The translations under genes were made by a program, and so were the position numbers. Source: Pseudomonas bijieensis (GTDB lineage: Bacteria; Pseudomonadota; Gammaproteobacteria; Pseudomonadales; Pseudomonadaceae). From it: DNA of 64,000 nucleotides. The notes under the pieces were generated by a model that searched no databases, was not told where the DNA came from, and saw nothing but the letters and a program-made list of their open reading frames with translations. The stretch is taken from the NCBI RefSeq assembly GCF_013347965.1, contig NZ_CP048810.1, forward strand, positions 2,046,001-2,110,000, in the 5' to 3' direction. Below, piece by piece: positions 1 through 9,764 of this stretch (its first letter is position 1; every line of letters begins with the position of its first letter).

Positions 1-1
1 A

Positions 2-1087
2 CGTCTCGCCGCGCAGCCATTGCACGTGCTGATTCTCGATGAAGCCCAGTACATCAAGAACCCCACCAGCAAAGCCGCCCAGGCCGCCCGCGAGCTCAAC
101 GCCCGCCAGCGGTTGTGCCTCTCCGGTACACCACTGGAGAATCACCTGGGCGAATTGTGGTCGCTGTTCCACTTCCTGCTGCCGGGGTGGCTTGGGGACG
201 TCAAGAGCTTCAACCGTGATTACCGTGTGCCTATCGAAAAACGTGGCAGCGATGTCAGACTCCAGCACCTCAACGGTCGGATAAAACCTTTCCTGTTGCG
301 CCGGACCAAGGAACAAGTGGCGACGGAACTGCCACCCAAGACCGAGATCATCCATTGGGTCGAACTCAGCGATGCCCAGCGGGACGTCTACGAAACCATG
401 CGCCTGGCGATGGACAAGAAAGTCCGTGACGAGATCACCCGCAAAGGCGTGGCCCGCAGCCAGATCATCATTCTTGAAGCGCTGCTCAAGCTGCGCCAGG
501 TGTGTTGCGATCTACGCCTGATCAACGACGCCGCCCTGCCTGCCCGAGGCAGCACCTCGGGCAAGCTCGACAGCCTGATGGAAATGCTCGAAGAGTTGTT
601 TGAAGAAGGCCGTCGGGTGCTGCTGTTTTCTCAGTTCACGTCCATGTTGGCGCTGATCGAAGATGAGCTGAAAAAGCGCGGGGTCGATTACGCGATCCTG
701 ACGGGTCAGACCCGGGACCGACGCACGCCGGTCAAAGAATTCCAGAGCGGCAAGCGTCAGATCTTTCTGATCAGCCTGAAGGCCGGGGGTGTAGGCCTGA
801 ACCTGACCGAGGCCGACACGGTGATTCACTACGACCCGTGGTGGAACCCCGCCACCGAAAACCAGGCGACCGACCGTGCCTACCGTATCGGCCAGGAAAA
901 ACCAGTGTTCGTCTACAAGCTGATTGCCCGAGGCACGGTGGAAGAGAAAATCCAGCTGCTGCAAAAGGAAAAATCCGACCTCGCGGCCGGCGTGCTGGAC
1001 GGACGCGTGGCCGGGGATTGGAAATTGCAGAGCGACGATATCGAAGCGTTGTTCGCGCCGCTGCCGGACAAACTGGAAAAGCGCTGA
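2..1087 (+). CDS. SNF2-family DEAD/DEAH helicase, C-terminal part (5' truncated by window)
   Basis: The reading frame is open from the first bases of the window, so the start lies upstream. The visible 361 residues begin just before a DEAQ Walker B box, followed by the SGTPLEN motif and then a helicase C-terminal domain ([22 protein letters not shown], then the DRAYRIGQ motif VI). This is the standard SNF2/Swi2 ATPase order. Such proteins move along double-stranded DNA using ATP; bacterial members are often called SNF2 or RapA-like helicases, and the substrate of this one is unknown. It ends 27 bp before the converging nagZ stop codon. The family call is secure but the specific role is not. 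Confidence 0.93.
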   Translation, partial: RLAAQPLHVLILDEAQYIKNPTSKAAQAARELNARQRLCLSGTPLENHLGELWSLFHFLLPGWLGDVKSFNRDYRVPIEKRGSDVRLQHLNGRIKPFLLRRTKEQVATELPPKTEIIHWVELSDAQRDVYETMRLAMDKKVRDEITRKGVARSQIIILEALLKLRQVCCDLRLINDAALPARGSTSGKLDSLMEMLEELFEEGRRVLLFSQFTSMLALIEDELKKRGVDYAILTGQTRDRRTPVKEFQSGKRQIFLISLKAGGVGLNLTEADTVIHYDPWWNPATENQATDRAYRIGQEKPVFVYKLIARGTVEEKIQLLQKEKSDLAAGVLDGRVAGDWKLQSDDIEALFAPLPDKLEKR

Positions 1088-1114
1088 TCCACAGCGCTCC
1101 CCCATTGCTTAGCG

Positions 1115-2125
1115 CTAGTCGATCAGTTGGGCAGCTCTCAACGCGCCCAGTGCCGCCAGCCAGCGCGGGTCCTGGCGGTATTCAGTGGAGGCATAGGCCT
1201 GGCCGCGCATGCGGGCGATCCGCGCCGAAGGCTTGACCTTCAGGCGTTGGGCGGCGCTCAAGGCCAGCTCCGCGGCAGCGCGGTCATTGCACACAAGGCC
1301 CATGTCGCAACCCGCCGTCAACGCTGCCTCGATACGACTGGCAGCATCGCCGACCACATGAGCTCCAGCCATCGACAGGTCATCACTGAAGATCACACCC
1401 TCGAATTGCAACTCCCCGCGCAGGATGTCCTGCAACCAGCGACGGGAAAATCCGGCTGGATTGGCGTCAACCTGAGGATAAATGACATGGGCAGGCATGA
1501 CCGCCGCAAGCTGCTTGCTCAGCTTGGCGAACGGCACCAGGTCGTTGGTGCGAATCTGCTCGAGACTGCGCTCATCGTTGGGAATAGCCACGTGGGAATC
1601 GGCCTCGGCCCAGCCATGCCCCGGGAAGTGCTTGCCGGTGGCCGCCATCCCCGCGGCGCTCATGCCACGGATGAAGGCACCGGCCAGCAACGCCGCGCGC
1701 TCGGGGTCGCCTTCAAAGGAACGACTGCCGACGACGGCGCTGCGCTGGTAATCGAGGTCCAGCACCGGGGCAAAACTCAAGTCGAGACCGACCGCCAGCA
1801 CTTCGGTGGCCATGATCCAGCCACACTGCTCGGCCAGGTATTCGGCATTCGGGTTGTCGGCTATCGCCCGCATCGCCGGTAACCGCACAAACCCCTGGCG
1901 CAGGCGCTGCACGCGACCACCCTCCTGATCGACCGCCAGCAAAAGGTCGGGACGGATGGCACGGATCGAGGCGCTCAATTCGCGCACCTGCCGTGGATGT
2001 TCGATGTTGCGCGCGAAAATAATCAGGCCACCCACTTCGGGCTGGCGCAACAGGTGGCGATCTTCGGCCGTCAGCCAGGTACCGGCGACATCCACCATCA
2101 ACGAGCCTTGCAGGCCAGCAGTCAT
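1115..2125 (-). CDS. nagZ: Beta-N-acetylhexosaminidase NagZ
   Basis: This 336-residue protein is a cytoplasmic glycoside hydrolase family 3 enzyme. It removes N-acetylglucosamine from anhydromuropeptides during cell-wall recycling, which feeds AmpC beta-lactamase induction in pseudomonads. The family signature KHFPGHG is at residues 165-171, the loop Asp175/His177 needed for catalysis follows, and the nucleophile lies in FSDDL (Asp248). Length matches the family. The ATG is preceded by AAGGAA at a normal distance. It lies directly downstream of psrA on the same strand, the usual Pseudomonas arrangement (nagZ–psrA–lexA), with about 157 bp between them. Confidence 0.96.
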   Translation of the reverse strand: MTAGLQGSLMVDVAGTWLTAEDRHLLRQPEVGGLIIFARNIEHPRQVRELSASIRAIRPDLLLAVDQEGGRVQRLRQGFVRLPAMRAIADNPNAEYLAEQCGWIMATEVLAVGLDLSFAPVLDLDYQRSAVVGSRSFEGDPERAALLAGAFIRGMSAAGMAATGKHFPGHGWAEADSHVAIPNDERSLEQIRTNDLVPFAKLSKQLAAVMPAHVIYPQVDANPAGFSRRWLQDILRGELQFEGVIFSDDLSMAGAHVVGDAASRIEAALTAGCDMGLVCNDRAAAELALSAAQRLKVKPSARIARMRGQAYASTEYRQDPRWLAALGALRAAQLID

Positions 2126-2282
2126 AGTATTTCCTTAATAACGATGAACCCCACAGGCACGACCGTGCCGCCGGGCTGCAGGGCCGGCAGGCAACGATTG
2201 TGGAATAAAATACAAAGCAGGTTCGAAACGAGAGTCGGCATGGGCGGCTAGCTTAGCGGATGTAGGCTGCCGCGCCCACCCG

Positions 2283-2996
2283 TCAAGCCTTGGCCAACAC
2301 CGGGGCCGGGGCCGATTTGCTACGAGGGCGTAATTGTGCGGCAGCCATGGCCTCATCGGTGACACCGCTTTCGGCACGCATGCCGGCCGCCAGGAACGGC
2401 ACCATCAGGCGCATCACCTGCTCGATCGACGTGTTCACGCCAAAATCGGTTTCAGCGATGGCCCGCAATGCCTTGATACCGGACATGCTGAATGCCGCAG
2501 CACCGAGCATGAAGTGCACCCGCCAGAACAACTCGATCGGCGGAATGCGCGGCGCGGCCTCATTGACCAGCAGCATGTAGCGGCGGAACACCTTGCCGTA
2601 CATGTCTTCCAGATAACGCCGCAAGTGGCCCTGGCTCTGGCTGAAAGCCAAGCCTAGCAAACGCATGAAAATGGAAAGATCGTTACCACTGCGTGGCTGC
2701 ACGGCAAGCGCTTGCTCGACCAGCATTTCCAGCAGTTCTTCCAGGGTCGGCTTGACGTCAGGCTTGGCCTGGCGCCGCTCCAGCTCGCGATCGAGGCTGA
2801 GGCAGAAAGGCCCGAGGAAACGCGAGAAAACCGCCTGGATAAGGGCTTTTTTCGAACCGAAGTGATAGTTCACCGCTGCCAGGTTCACCCCGGCCTTGCT
2901 GGTGATCAGACGCAACGAGGTTTCAGCGAAACCTTTTTCCGCGAACAACTGCTCGGCAGCATCGAGAATGCGTTCAACGGTTTCCGACTGGGCCAT
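2283..2996 (-). CDS. psrA: TetR-family regulator PsrA
   Basis: The 237-residue protein has an N-terminal TetR helix-turn-helix (about residues 8-55, containing FAETSLRLITSKAG and NYHFGSKKALI) and a helical ligand domain, closely matching Pseudomonas PsrA. In P. aeruginosa, PsrA binds long-chain fatty acids, represses itself and fadBA, and activates rpoS. I chose the ATG at 2996 because GGAG lies just upstream; a longer frame from a TTG at 3014 would start inside the operator. The promoter has −35 TTGACA (3050-3055) and −10 TATGTT (3027-3032) on this strand, with two PsrA-type palindromes over and after the −10. It is divergent from lexA. Confidence 0.95.
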   Translation of the reverse strand: MAQSETVERILDAAEQLFAEKGFAETSLRLITSKAGVNLAAVNYHFGSKKALIQAVFSRFLGPFCLSLDRELERRQAKPDVKPTLEELLEMLVEQALAVQPRSGNDLSIFMRLLGLAFSQSQGHLRRYLEDMYGKVFRRYMLLVNEAAPRIPPIELFWRVHFMLGAAAFSMSGIKALRAIAETDFGVNTSIEQVMRLMVPFLAAGMRAESGVTDEAMAAAQLRPRSKSAPAPVLAKA

Positions 2997-3011
2997 GGTT
3001 ACTCCGCCTGA

Positions 3012-3038
3012 CAAACACTTGTTTGAAACATACGTTTC
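3012..3038. promoter_or_regulatory. Two PsrA operator palindromes at the psrA promoter
   Basis: CAAAC-N4-GTTTG at 3012-3025 and GAAAC-N4-GTTTC at 3025-3038 share one base and both fit the published PsrA consensus (G/C)AAAC-N2-4-GTTT(G/C). The second covers the −10 hexamer of psrA (3027-3032, minus strand) and the first lies just downstream, which is what autorepression needs. That PsrA binds here is inference from the consensus. Confidence 0.85.
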
Positions 3039-3055
3039 AGCCCATGGGTTGTCAA
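3027..3055 (-). promoter_or_regulatory. psrA sigma-70 promoter
   Basis: On the minus strand TTGACA (3055-3050) and TATGTT (3032-3027) are separated by 17 bp, an almost ideal sigma-70 arrangement. The −10 sits inside a PsrA palindrome. Confidence 0.75.
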
Positions 3056-3175
3056 GCCTGCCGGGGCGTTTTGCGAACGCCCGGTCACGTATTTAACCAC
3101 ACCTTTTCACGGGTGGTAGCCATGTCGTGTCCAACAGTCCGACCGACCGTCCAGCGGCCTGTGAAAAAAGGAGGA

Positions 3176-3227
3176 TTGCCAAGCGGCGTCCACTGTATAT
3201 AATCCCAGTCACTGTATAAAAAGACAG
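3176..3227 (+). promoter_or_regulatory. lexA promoter with two LexA (SOS) boxes
   Basis: A −35 TTGCCA (3176-3181) and a −10 TATAAT (3198-3203) are spaced 16 bp apart. Two SOS boxes follow the CTG-N10-CAG rule: CTGTATATAATCCCAG (3193-3208), which contains the −10, and CTGTATAAAAAGACAG (3212-3227) just downstream of the expected transcription start. Double boxes at lexA are typical of gammaproteobacteria and give tight autorepression of lexA–sulA. Confidence 0.93.
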
Positions 3228-3237
3228 AGCGATCAAT

Positions 3238-3846
3238 ATGCTAAAGCTGACGCCACGCCAAGCAGAGATTCTGGCCTTCATCAAACGCTGCCTCGAAGAC
3301 AACGGCTACCCGCCAACCCGTGCGGAAATCGCCCAGGAACTGGGTTTCAAGTCGCCCAACGCGGCTGAAGAACACCTCAAGGCGCTGGCGCGCAAGGGTG
3401 CGATCGAAATGACCCCGGGCGCATCCCGTGGCATTCGCATCCCCGGCTTCGAAGCCAAGGCCGACGAAACCACCTTGCCAATCATCGGCCGGGTGGCGGC
3501 AGGCGCACCGATCCTTGCCCAACAGCATGTCGAGGAATCCTGCAACATCAATCCTTCGTTCTTCCATCCTCGGGCCGATTACCTGCTTCGTGTACACGGC
3601 ATGAGCATGAAGGACATCGGCATCTTCGACGGTGACCTCCTGGCCGTCCACACCACCCGCGAAGCCCGCAATGGCCAGATCGTAGTGGCGCGAATTGGCG
3701 ACGAAGTGACCGTCAAGCGCTTCAAGCGCGACGGCAGCAAGGTCTGGCTCATCGCCGAGAACCCTGAGTTCGCGCCCATCGAAGTGAACCTGAAAGATCA
3801 GGATCTGGTCATCGAAGGCTTGAGTGTCGGCGTCATTCGCCGCTAA
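3238..3846 (+). CDS. lexA: SOS repressor LexA
   Basis: A 202-residue repressor with an N-terminal winged helix (about residues 1-70, including [11 protein letters not shown]) and a C-terminal S24 peptidase domain. The self-cleavage bond is Ala88-Gly89 (VAAGA) and the catalytic dyad is Ser123 (HGMSM) and Lys160 (TVKRF), so it should be cleavable with RecA. It represses DNA-damage genes. Two SOS boxes precede it and sulA follows 10 bp later, so the pair is one SOS operon. The Shine-Dalgarno sequence is weak, but the length and N-terminus match other Pseudomonas LexA proteins. Confidence 0.98.
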   Translation: MLKLTPRQAEILAFIKRCLEDNGYPPTRAEIAQELGFKSPNAAEEHLKALARKGAIEMTPGASRGIRIPGFEAKADETTLPIIGRVAAGAPILAQQHVEESCNINPSFFHPRADYLLRVHGMSMKDIGIFDGDLLAVHTTREARNGQIVVARIGDEVTVKRFKRDGSKVWLIAENPEFAPIEVNLKDQDLVIEGLSVGVIRR

Positions 3847-3856
3847 AGGAGGCTTT

Positions 3857-4330
3857 ATGCAGTTCCCTCACACACCACAACACACACAACTTCCGCTGTT
3901 CGAGGCATTCATGGCTCAACCGCTGGTTCCAGTCCTGAAAGAGGTCATCGAGTCGCCGTGGAGCGTCGAGCCCGAGGCTTTCAGCGAACTGTCGTTACGT
4001 GGTGCGGCTGGAAACTGCCTGAACCTGTTGGCGCCGATTCTGCGGGAACTCAGCCAGGACCAGGACGCTCGCTGGTTGACGCTGATCGCGCCGCCGGCCA
4101 GCGTTACCCAGGCCTGGCTGCGGGATGCCGGCCTGAACCGCGAACGCATTCTACTGTTGCAGCCGCGAGGCACCCAAAGCGCCCAACAGTTGACCTGCGA
4201 AGCATTGCGCCTGGGCCGTAGCCACACCGTGGTCAGTTGGCTCAATCCACTGACCACGACCGCACGGCAACAGTTGATCAGCGCCGCCCGTATTGGGGAC
4301 GCACAAAGTCTGAATATTCGATTGGGTTAA
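3857..4330 (+). CDS. sulA: SOS cell-division inhibitor SulA
   Basis: This 157-residue protein resembles Pseudomonas SulA, which binds FtsZ and blocks septum formation after DNA damage. Visible features are the conserved core LTLIAPPASVTQAWLRDAGL and the region around LRLGRSHTVVSWLNPL. An AAAGGAGG ribosome site at 3845-3852 fixes the ATG at 3857; an in-frame extension back to 3824 overlaps lexA and is not needed. No separate SOS box lies between lexA and sulA, so expression should come from the lexA promoter. A GC-rich hairpin without a T-run (4342-4364) follows. Confidence 0.92.
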   Translation: MQFPHTPQHTQLPLFEAFMAQPLVPVLKEVIESPWSVEPEAFSELSLRGAAGNCLNLLAPILRELSQDQDARWLTLIAPPASVTQAWLRDAGLNRERILLLQPRGTQSAQQLTCEALRLGRSHTVVSWLNPLTTTARQQLISAARIGDAQSLNIRLG

Positions 4331-4401
4331 AACAAACGCGGGGCTTCTCCAAGACAGAGAAGCCGGCCAGTCATACTATTCAAAAAAGCCGACAGGCGGG
4401 A

Positions 4402-4635
4402 TCAATGAAGAACCCGCGGCCCCTCTTCCTTGTTGAATTCGCCTTCAACCAGGCGACCTGCCATCTGGACGCCCACGCTCAGCATCGCCTTGGCGACTTC
4501 GACGTGTTGGCCCTGAAGGAATACCTTGGCATCTTCGGAGAAGTTCAGGGTCACCAGAGAACCTTCGTCCTCAGCCCTGCGCAGCTCGATGCGGCCATCA
4601 GGAAGTTCGACAATTTCTAGAAAGGACGTAGGCAT
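4402..4635 (-). CDS. Small conserved protein of unknown function (PA3009-type)
   Basis: The 77-residue product begins MPTSFLEIVELPDG and has no signal peptide, membrane segment or recognisable catalytic motif. It occupies the position of the small hypothetical gene that follows sulA in P. aeruginosa, as recalled from that genome. I chose the ATG at 4635 over an upstream in-frame ATG at 4716 because the conserved-looking sequence starts there; a GGAG lies about 11 bases upstream, which is rather far. It is convergent with sulA and follows the DUF6586-like gene on the same strand. Function unknown. Confidence 0.75.
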   Translation of the reverse strand: MPTSFLEIVELPDGRIELRRAEDEGSLVTLNFSEDAKVFLQGQHVEVAKAMLSVGVQMAGRLVEGEFNKEEGPRVLH

Positions 4636-4741
4636 AAAAGTCTGTTCTCCACGAAAGGCGAGGATTATATAGTCATCGGCCAGGCTCCGCTCGGGATCTT
4701 GACCAAGCGTCATCAACGAGCGTAACGGGCCGTGGGGAAAC

Positions 4742-5266
4742 TCAGCACTCGTTCAACCCTTCACGAAAGCGTATCGCCAGGCTCTTGAGGTTCTGGCGCC
4801 AGCTCTCCAGCTCCTCCCGGCTCAACTCCTGCTCAGGTTCTTGCTCATCCAGATTGACCGCCACGATCAACGGCTGGGTCACGTCCCCCTTGGGCTTGCG
4901 CGGGGCCCGGGGCGGCTCGAACAGCGCCGCATGGGCCGCCAATAGCTTCGCCAGCCAGGTTTCCGGATTGTGCGCCAGCTCGACCATTTCGGCCAATTCC
5001 GGAATAGCGATGGTTTCCAGCACCTCGCGGGTCAACAACAACTCGGCCCGCGACGCGTTCGCTTGCGGCAGGCGATAGAAACCGGCGATTTCATGGCACA
5101 ACCCCAACAGCGCACCGTAAAGGTGAAACAGCGCGGATTCGCGTCCTGCCTGGAGCAACGCCGGGGAATTCATCGCACGCCCATCCTCGGCCCTGGTGAG
5201 CGCTTCAAGCGACAGACCGGCGAAATAAATTTTCTGATTGGTGCGGGTATAGAGTTCGTGGGCCAT
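4742..5266 (-). CDS. Conserved protein, DUF6586-like (PA3010-type)
   Basis: A 174-residue soluble protein starting MAHELYTRTNQKIYFAGL, with no signal sequence or transmembrane segment. It is largely helical by eye, with an acidic, Glu-rich stretch near the C-terminus (NLDEQEPEQELSREE). It sits between topA and the PA3009-type gene, the same place as its counterpart in other Pseudomonas. GGGGAG lies upstream of the ATG at 5266; a 32-residue in-frame extension is rejected for lack of a ribosome site. No function can be inferred beyond the tentative DUF assignment. Confidence 0.8.
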   Translation of the reverse strand: MAHELYTRTNQKIYFAGLSLEALTRAEDGRAMNSPALLQAGRESALFHLYGALLGLCHEIAGFYRLPQANASRAELLLTREVLETIAIPELAEMVELAHNPETWLAKLLAAHAALFEPPRAPRKPKGDVTQPLIVAVNLDEQEPEQELSREELESWRQNLKSLAIRFREGLNEC

Positions 5267-5352
5267 GGTGGCGTCTCCCCAACGAAATGAAAGCTTCAAG
5301 CAAGTGGGACAGTGTCGTGGATCAACCGAGGCCACTGCAAGCCAAAAACAAG

Positions 5353-5392
5353 AAGGCCGCATGAAAACCTACGGGGTGTCATGCGGCCTTTT
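5353..5392. terminator. Intrinsic terminator between topA and the DUF6586-like gene
   Basis: The stem AAGGCCGCATGA / TCATGCGGCCTT has a 14-base loop. The plus-strand side ends in TTTT; the minus strand continues TTCTTGTTTTT, so it can end topA transcripts. Confidence 0.7.
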
Positions 5393-5427
5393 GCTCAGTT
5401 CAGGCTATAGGGACGGCTACGTCGCCC

Positions 5428-5451
5428 AGCGGGAGCAAGCTGCCTCGCCAC
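5428..5451. repeat. Short REP-like element
   Basis: GCGGGAGCAAGCTGCCTCGCCACG matches the element at 58540-58565 closely. It lies between topA and its terminator hairpin and looks like a single, unpaired REP-like unit. Confidence 0.5.
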
Positions 5452-5484
5452 GGGGAGCCCCCTAACTCAGGCAAGCGCCAGCGA

Positions 5485-8097
5485 TCAGCGCTTGTCTTCA
5501 ACCGTCCACTTACCGCCGTCGTAGTAGGCTTTCCAACCGGTCGGCTTGCCGTCGACTTCGGTCTGCACATATTGCTCCTTGGTCTTGCGGCTGTAGCGAA
5601 TGACCGCTGGACGCCCTTCCGGATCCTTCTGCGGCGCGTCACAAAGAAAATGGTACTTCGGATCGATCTCGTCCTTGTGCGGCACGATCTCCATTACCAA
5701 CGGTGCACGGGTCTCACGGTTTTTCGGGAACTGGCTGGCCGCCAGGAACAGGCCGGAGGCGCCGTCGCGCAGGATGTAGGTGTCATTGACCTTCTCGCAC
5801 TTGAGTTCAGGCATCTTCACCGGGTCCATCTTCGGCGGCGCCGCGTCACCGCTCTTGAGCAGTTTGCGGGTGTTCTTGCAGGTCGGATTGGTGCACCCGA
5901 AGAACTTGCCGAAACGACCGGTCTTGAGCTGCATCTCACTGCCACACTTGTCGCATTCCAGGCTCGGACCTTCGTAGCCCTTGATGCGATAGGTGCCCTC
6001 TTCAATCTCGTAGCCGGCACAGTCCGGGTTGTTGCCGCAGATGTGCAGCTTGCGCTTTTCATCCAGCAGGTAGGCATCCATCGCCGTGCTGCAGATCGGG
6101 CAGCGATGCTTGCCGCGCAGCACCAGGGATTCCGACTCGCCCTCGTCGTCCGCGGCGATTTCGTCGCCCGGTACCAGGTTGACCGTCGCCTTGCAGCGCT
6201 CCTTGGGTGGCAGGCTGTAGCCCGAGCAACCGAGGAAGACACCTGTCGATGCCGTGCGAATTTGCATCGGACGCCCGCAGGTCAGGCACGGAATGTCGGT
6301 CATGACCGGCTGATTGGCCCGCATGCCATTGTCGGCGCTTTCAGCCACTTCGAGTTTTTTCTTGAAGTCGCCGTAGAACTCGTCGAGGACGTTTTTCCAG
6401 TCCCGCTCGCCCTGGGCCACATCGTCGAGGTTCTCTTCCATGCCGGCGGTGAAACCGTAGTCCATCAGGTTCGAGAAGCTCTCGGACAAACGTTCGGTAA
6501 CAATGTCGCCCATCTTCTCCGAATAGAAACGACGGTTGTGCAGCGCTACATAGCCGCGATCCTGGATGGTGGAAATGATCGCCGCGTAGGTCGAAGGACG
6601 ACCGATGCCGCGTTTTTCCATTTCCTTGACCAGGCTGGCTTCCGAATAACGAGCCGGTGGCTTGGTGAAGTGCTGGGTCGGATCAAGCTTGATCAGCTTC
6701 ATCACGTCACCCTGGGCCATGTCCGGCAGGACGTCGTCATCCCCGGGCTTGGTGATTTGCGGCATGACGCGGGTGTAGCCGTCGAACTTCAAGATGCGGC
6801 CCTTGGCGCGCAGCTCGAAGTCGCCAGCACCGACGCTGACGGTAGTCGACAGGTATTGCGCCGGCAGCATCTGGCAGGCCAGGAATTGGCGCCAGATCAA
6901 CTCGTAGAGACGCTCGGCGTCGCGCTCCATGCCCGACAGCTTGCTTGGCTCGGTATTGGCATCGGACGGACGAATCGCTTCGTGAGCCTCTTGTGCGCCT
7001 TCCTTGCTGCTGTAGACGTTCGGCGTGTCCGGCAGGTATTTCTTGCCGAACTCGCTTTCTATATAAGTGCGCGCCATCGCCACGGCATCGGCCGAGAGGT
7101 TGGTCGAGTCGGTACGCATATAAGTGATGTAGCCGGCTTCATATAGACGCTGGGCCATCATCATGGTTTTCTTCACGCCAAAACCCAGGCGGTTGCTCGC
7201 AGCCTGTTGCAGCGTGGAAGTGATGAACGGCGCCGACGGTTTGCTGCTGGTCGGCTTGTCCTCGCGCTTGACGATGCTGTAGCTGGAAGCCTTGAGCTTC
7301 TCCAGCGCAGCCATGGCCTGGGCTTCGTTGAGCGGCTAGAAGGCCTCACCCTTCTCGCGGGCCACCTCGAAACGCACGGTAGCGCCCTTGGCAGTGCCAA
7401 GGTCGGCGTGGACTTCCCAGTATTCTTCAGGGATAAACGCGCGGATCTCCCGCTCGCGCTCCACCACCAGCTTCACCGCGACCGACTGCACACGACCGGC
7501 AGACAGCCCGCGGGCGATCTTGGCCCACAACAGTGGCGAGACCATGTAGCCCACCACGCGATCGAGGAAACGACGCGCCTGCTGGGCGTTGACCCGATCG
7601 ATATCCAGCTCGCCCGGCTGAGAGAAGGCTTCCTGGATGGCTTTCTTGGTGATTTCGTTGAACACCACGCGCTTGTAGCGGCTGTCGTCCCCACCGATGG
7701 CTTCGCGCAGGTGCCAGGCAATGGCTTCCCCTTCGCGGTCCAAGTCCGTTGCGAGATAGATGGTGTCAGCATCCTTGGCGAGCCGACGCAGCTCTTCGAT
7801 GACCTTTTCCTTGCCTGGGAGGATCTCGTACTTGGCTTTCCAGCCATGTTCCGGATCGACCCCCATGCGTGAGACCAGCTGCTTGCGCGCCTTGTCTTTC
7901 GGCGACAGCGCCGGCGCTTCACCGGCAGCAGCCTTGCCGCGCTTGGCGGCTGGCTCCTTGCTGGCGCTAGCCGAACCGCTGGTGGGCAGGTCTCGGATAT
8001 GGCCGATACTCGACTTCACCACGTATTGGTTGCCCAGATACTTGTTGATGGTCTTGGCCTTAGCCGGGGATTCCACAATGACCAGCGATTTGCCCAT
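5485..8097 (-). pseudogene. topA: DNA topoisomerase I, interrupted by an in-frame amber codon
   Basis: The gene would encode about 870 residues, normal for Pseudomonas TopA, which relaxes negative supercoils. Codon 254 is TAG (7338-7336), within EKGEAF-stop-PLNEAQ, and the same frame continues intact to 5485. Before the stop lies the Toprim domain (Glu9 in IVESPAK; acidic triad in ATDLDREGE). After it come the catalytic tyrosine (Tyr326 in ITYMRTDST) and three Cys4 zinc motifs near the C-terminus. A one-base change from a sense codon such as AAG explains the stop. The truncated 253-residue product lacks the active-site tyrosine. TopA is usually essential, so a sequencing error, readthrough or reinitiation at ATG 7314 must be considered. 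Confidence 0.9.
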
Positions 8098-8212
8098 GGA
8101 TCAGAAAATTCCTGAATTCTAAAAAGTGAAAGGCGGTTGGCGCCTGACGCGGCACCGCTATATATAGTGGCTGCAAGGTGAGGTCAAGCGCAGGGTTGCC
8201 CGCATACCGGCC

Positions 8213-8449
8213 TCAAGGCTTGGAAAAAATGCTCTCCTCGGCCTGCACCAAAGCAAAGCGTGGCACCTGTTCGCCGTCAACCTCGACGGACTCCTGGAAC
8301 ATGCTCAAGGGACGTACCCAAAAGCCGTAATCGCCATACAGGGCTTGATAGAAGACCACTTCTTCCTCGGTCTCGGAATGCCGCGCAATGCTGAATACGC
8401 GGTACTGCGGACCTTTATAATGTTGGTAGAGCCCAGGTTGTATCGGCAT
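8213..8449 (-). CDS. DUF1653 family protein
   Basis: A 78-residue soluble protein whose motifs YQHYKGPQYRVFSIARHSET, VVFYQALYGDYGFWVRPL and MFQESVEVDGE are diagnostic of DUF1653. The family forms a small beta-rich fold and has no established function. GAGGG precedes the ATG at 8449. In P. aeruginosa a member lies between topA and fadA, as here. The fadBA terminator at 8511-8540 separates it from fadA, so it probably has its own promoter. Confidence 0.9.
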   Translation of the reverse strand: MPIQPGLYQHYKGPQYRVFSIARHSETEEEVVFYQALYGDYGFWVRPLSMFQESVEVDGEQVPRFALVQAEESIFSKP

Positions 8450-8510
8450 GCTTTGGCCCTCACTGAAATCTTTTCAAAATAAAAACAAAAATCTTTTTTA
8501 CTAAACCCGG

Positions 8511-8540
8511 AAAAACAAAAACCGGGGCACTTGGCCCCGG
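8511..8540 (-). terminator. Terminator of the fadBA operon
   Basis: On the minus strand the stem CCGGGGC / GCCCCGG (8540-8534 and 8528-8522) is followed by TTTTGTTTTT, immediately after the fadA stop codon. Confidence 0.85.
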
Positions 8541-8558
8541 CTTCCATCGACGCAACGC

Positions 8559-9749
<1,191 letters not shown>

Positions 9750-9764
9750 CTAGTCGTTGGGCGC

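Noticed and set aside
2135..2377. 80-codon minus-strand ORF between psrA and nagZ
   Set aside because: Overlaps the psrA 3' end, has an odd composition and no ribosome site.
5572..7146. A 524-codon plus-strand frame across topA
   Set aside because: Considered as a possible real gene because topA carries a stop, but the topA frame matches TopA along its whole length, so this is a shadow.
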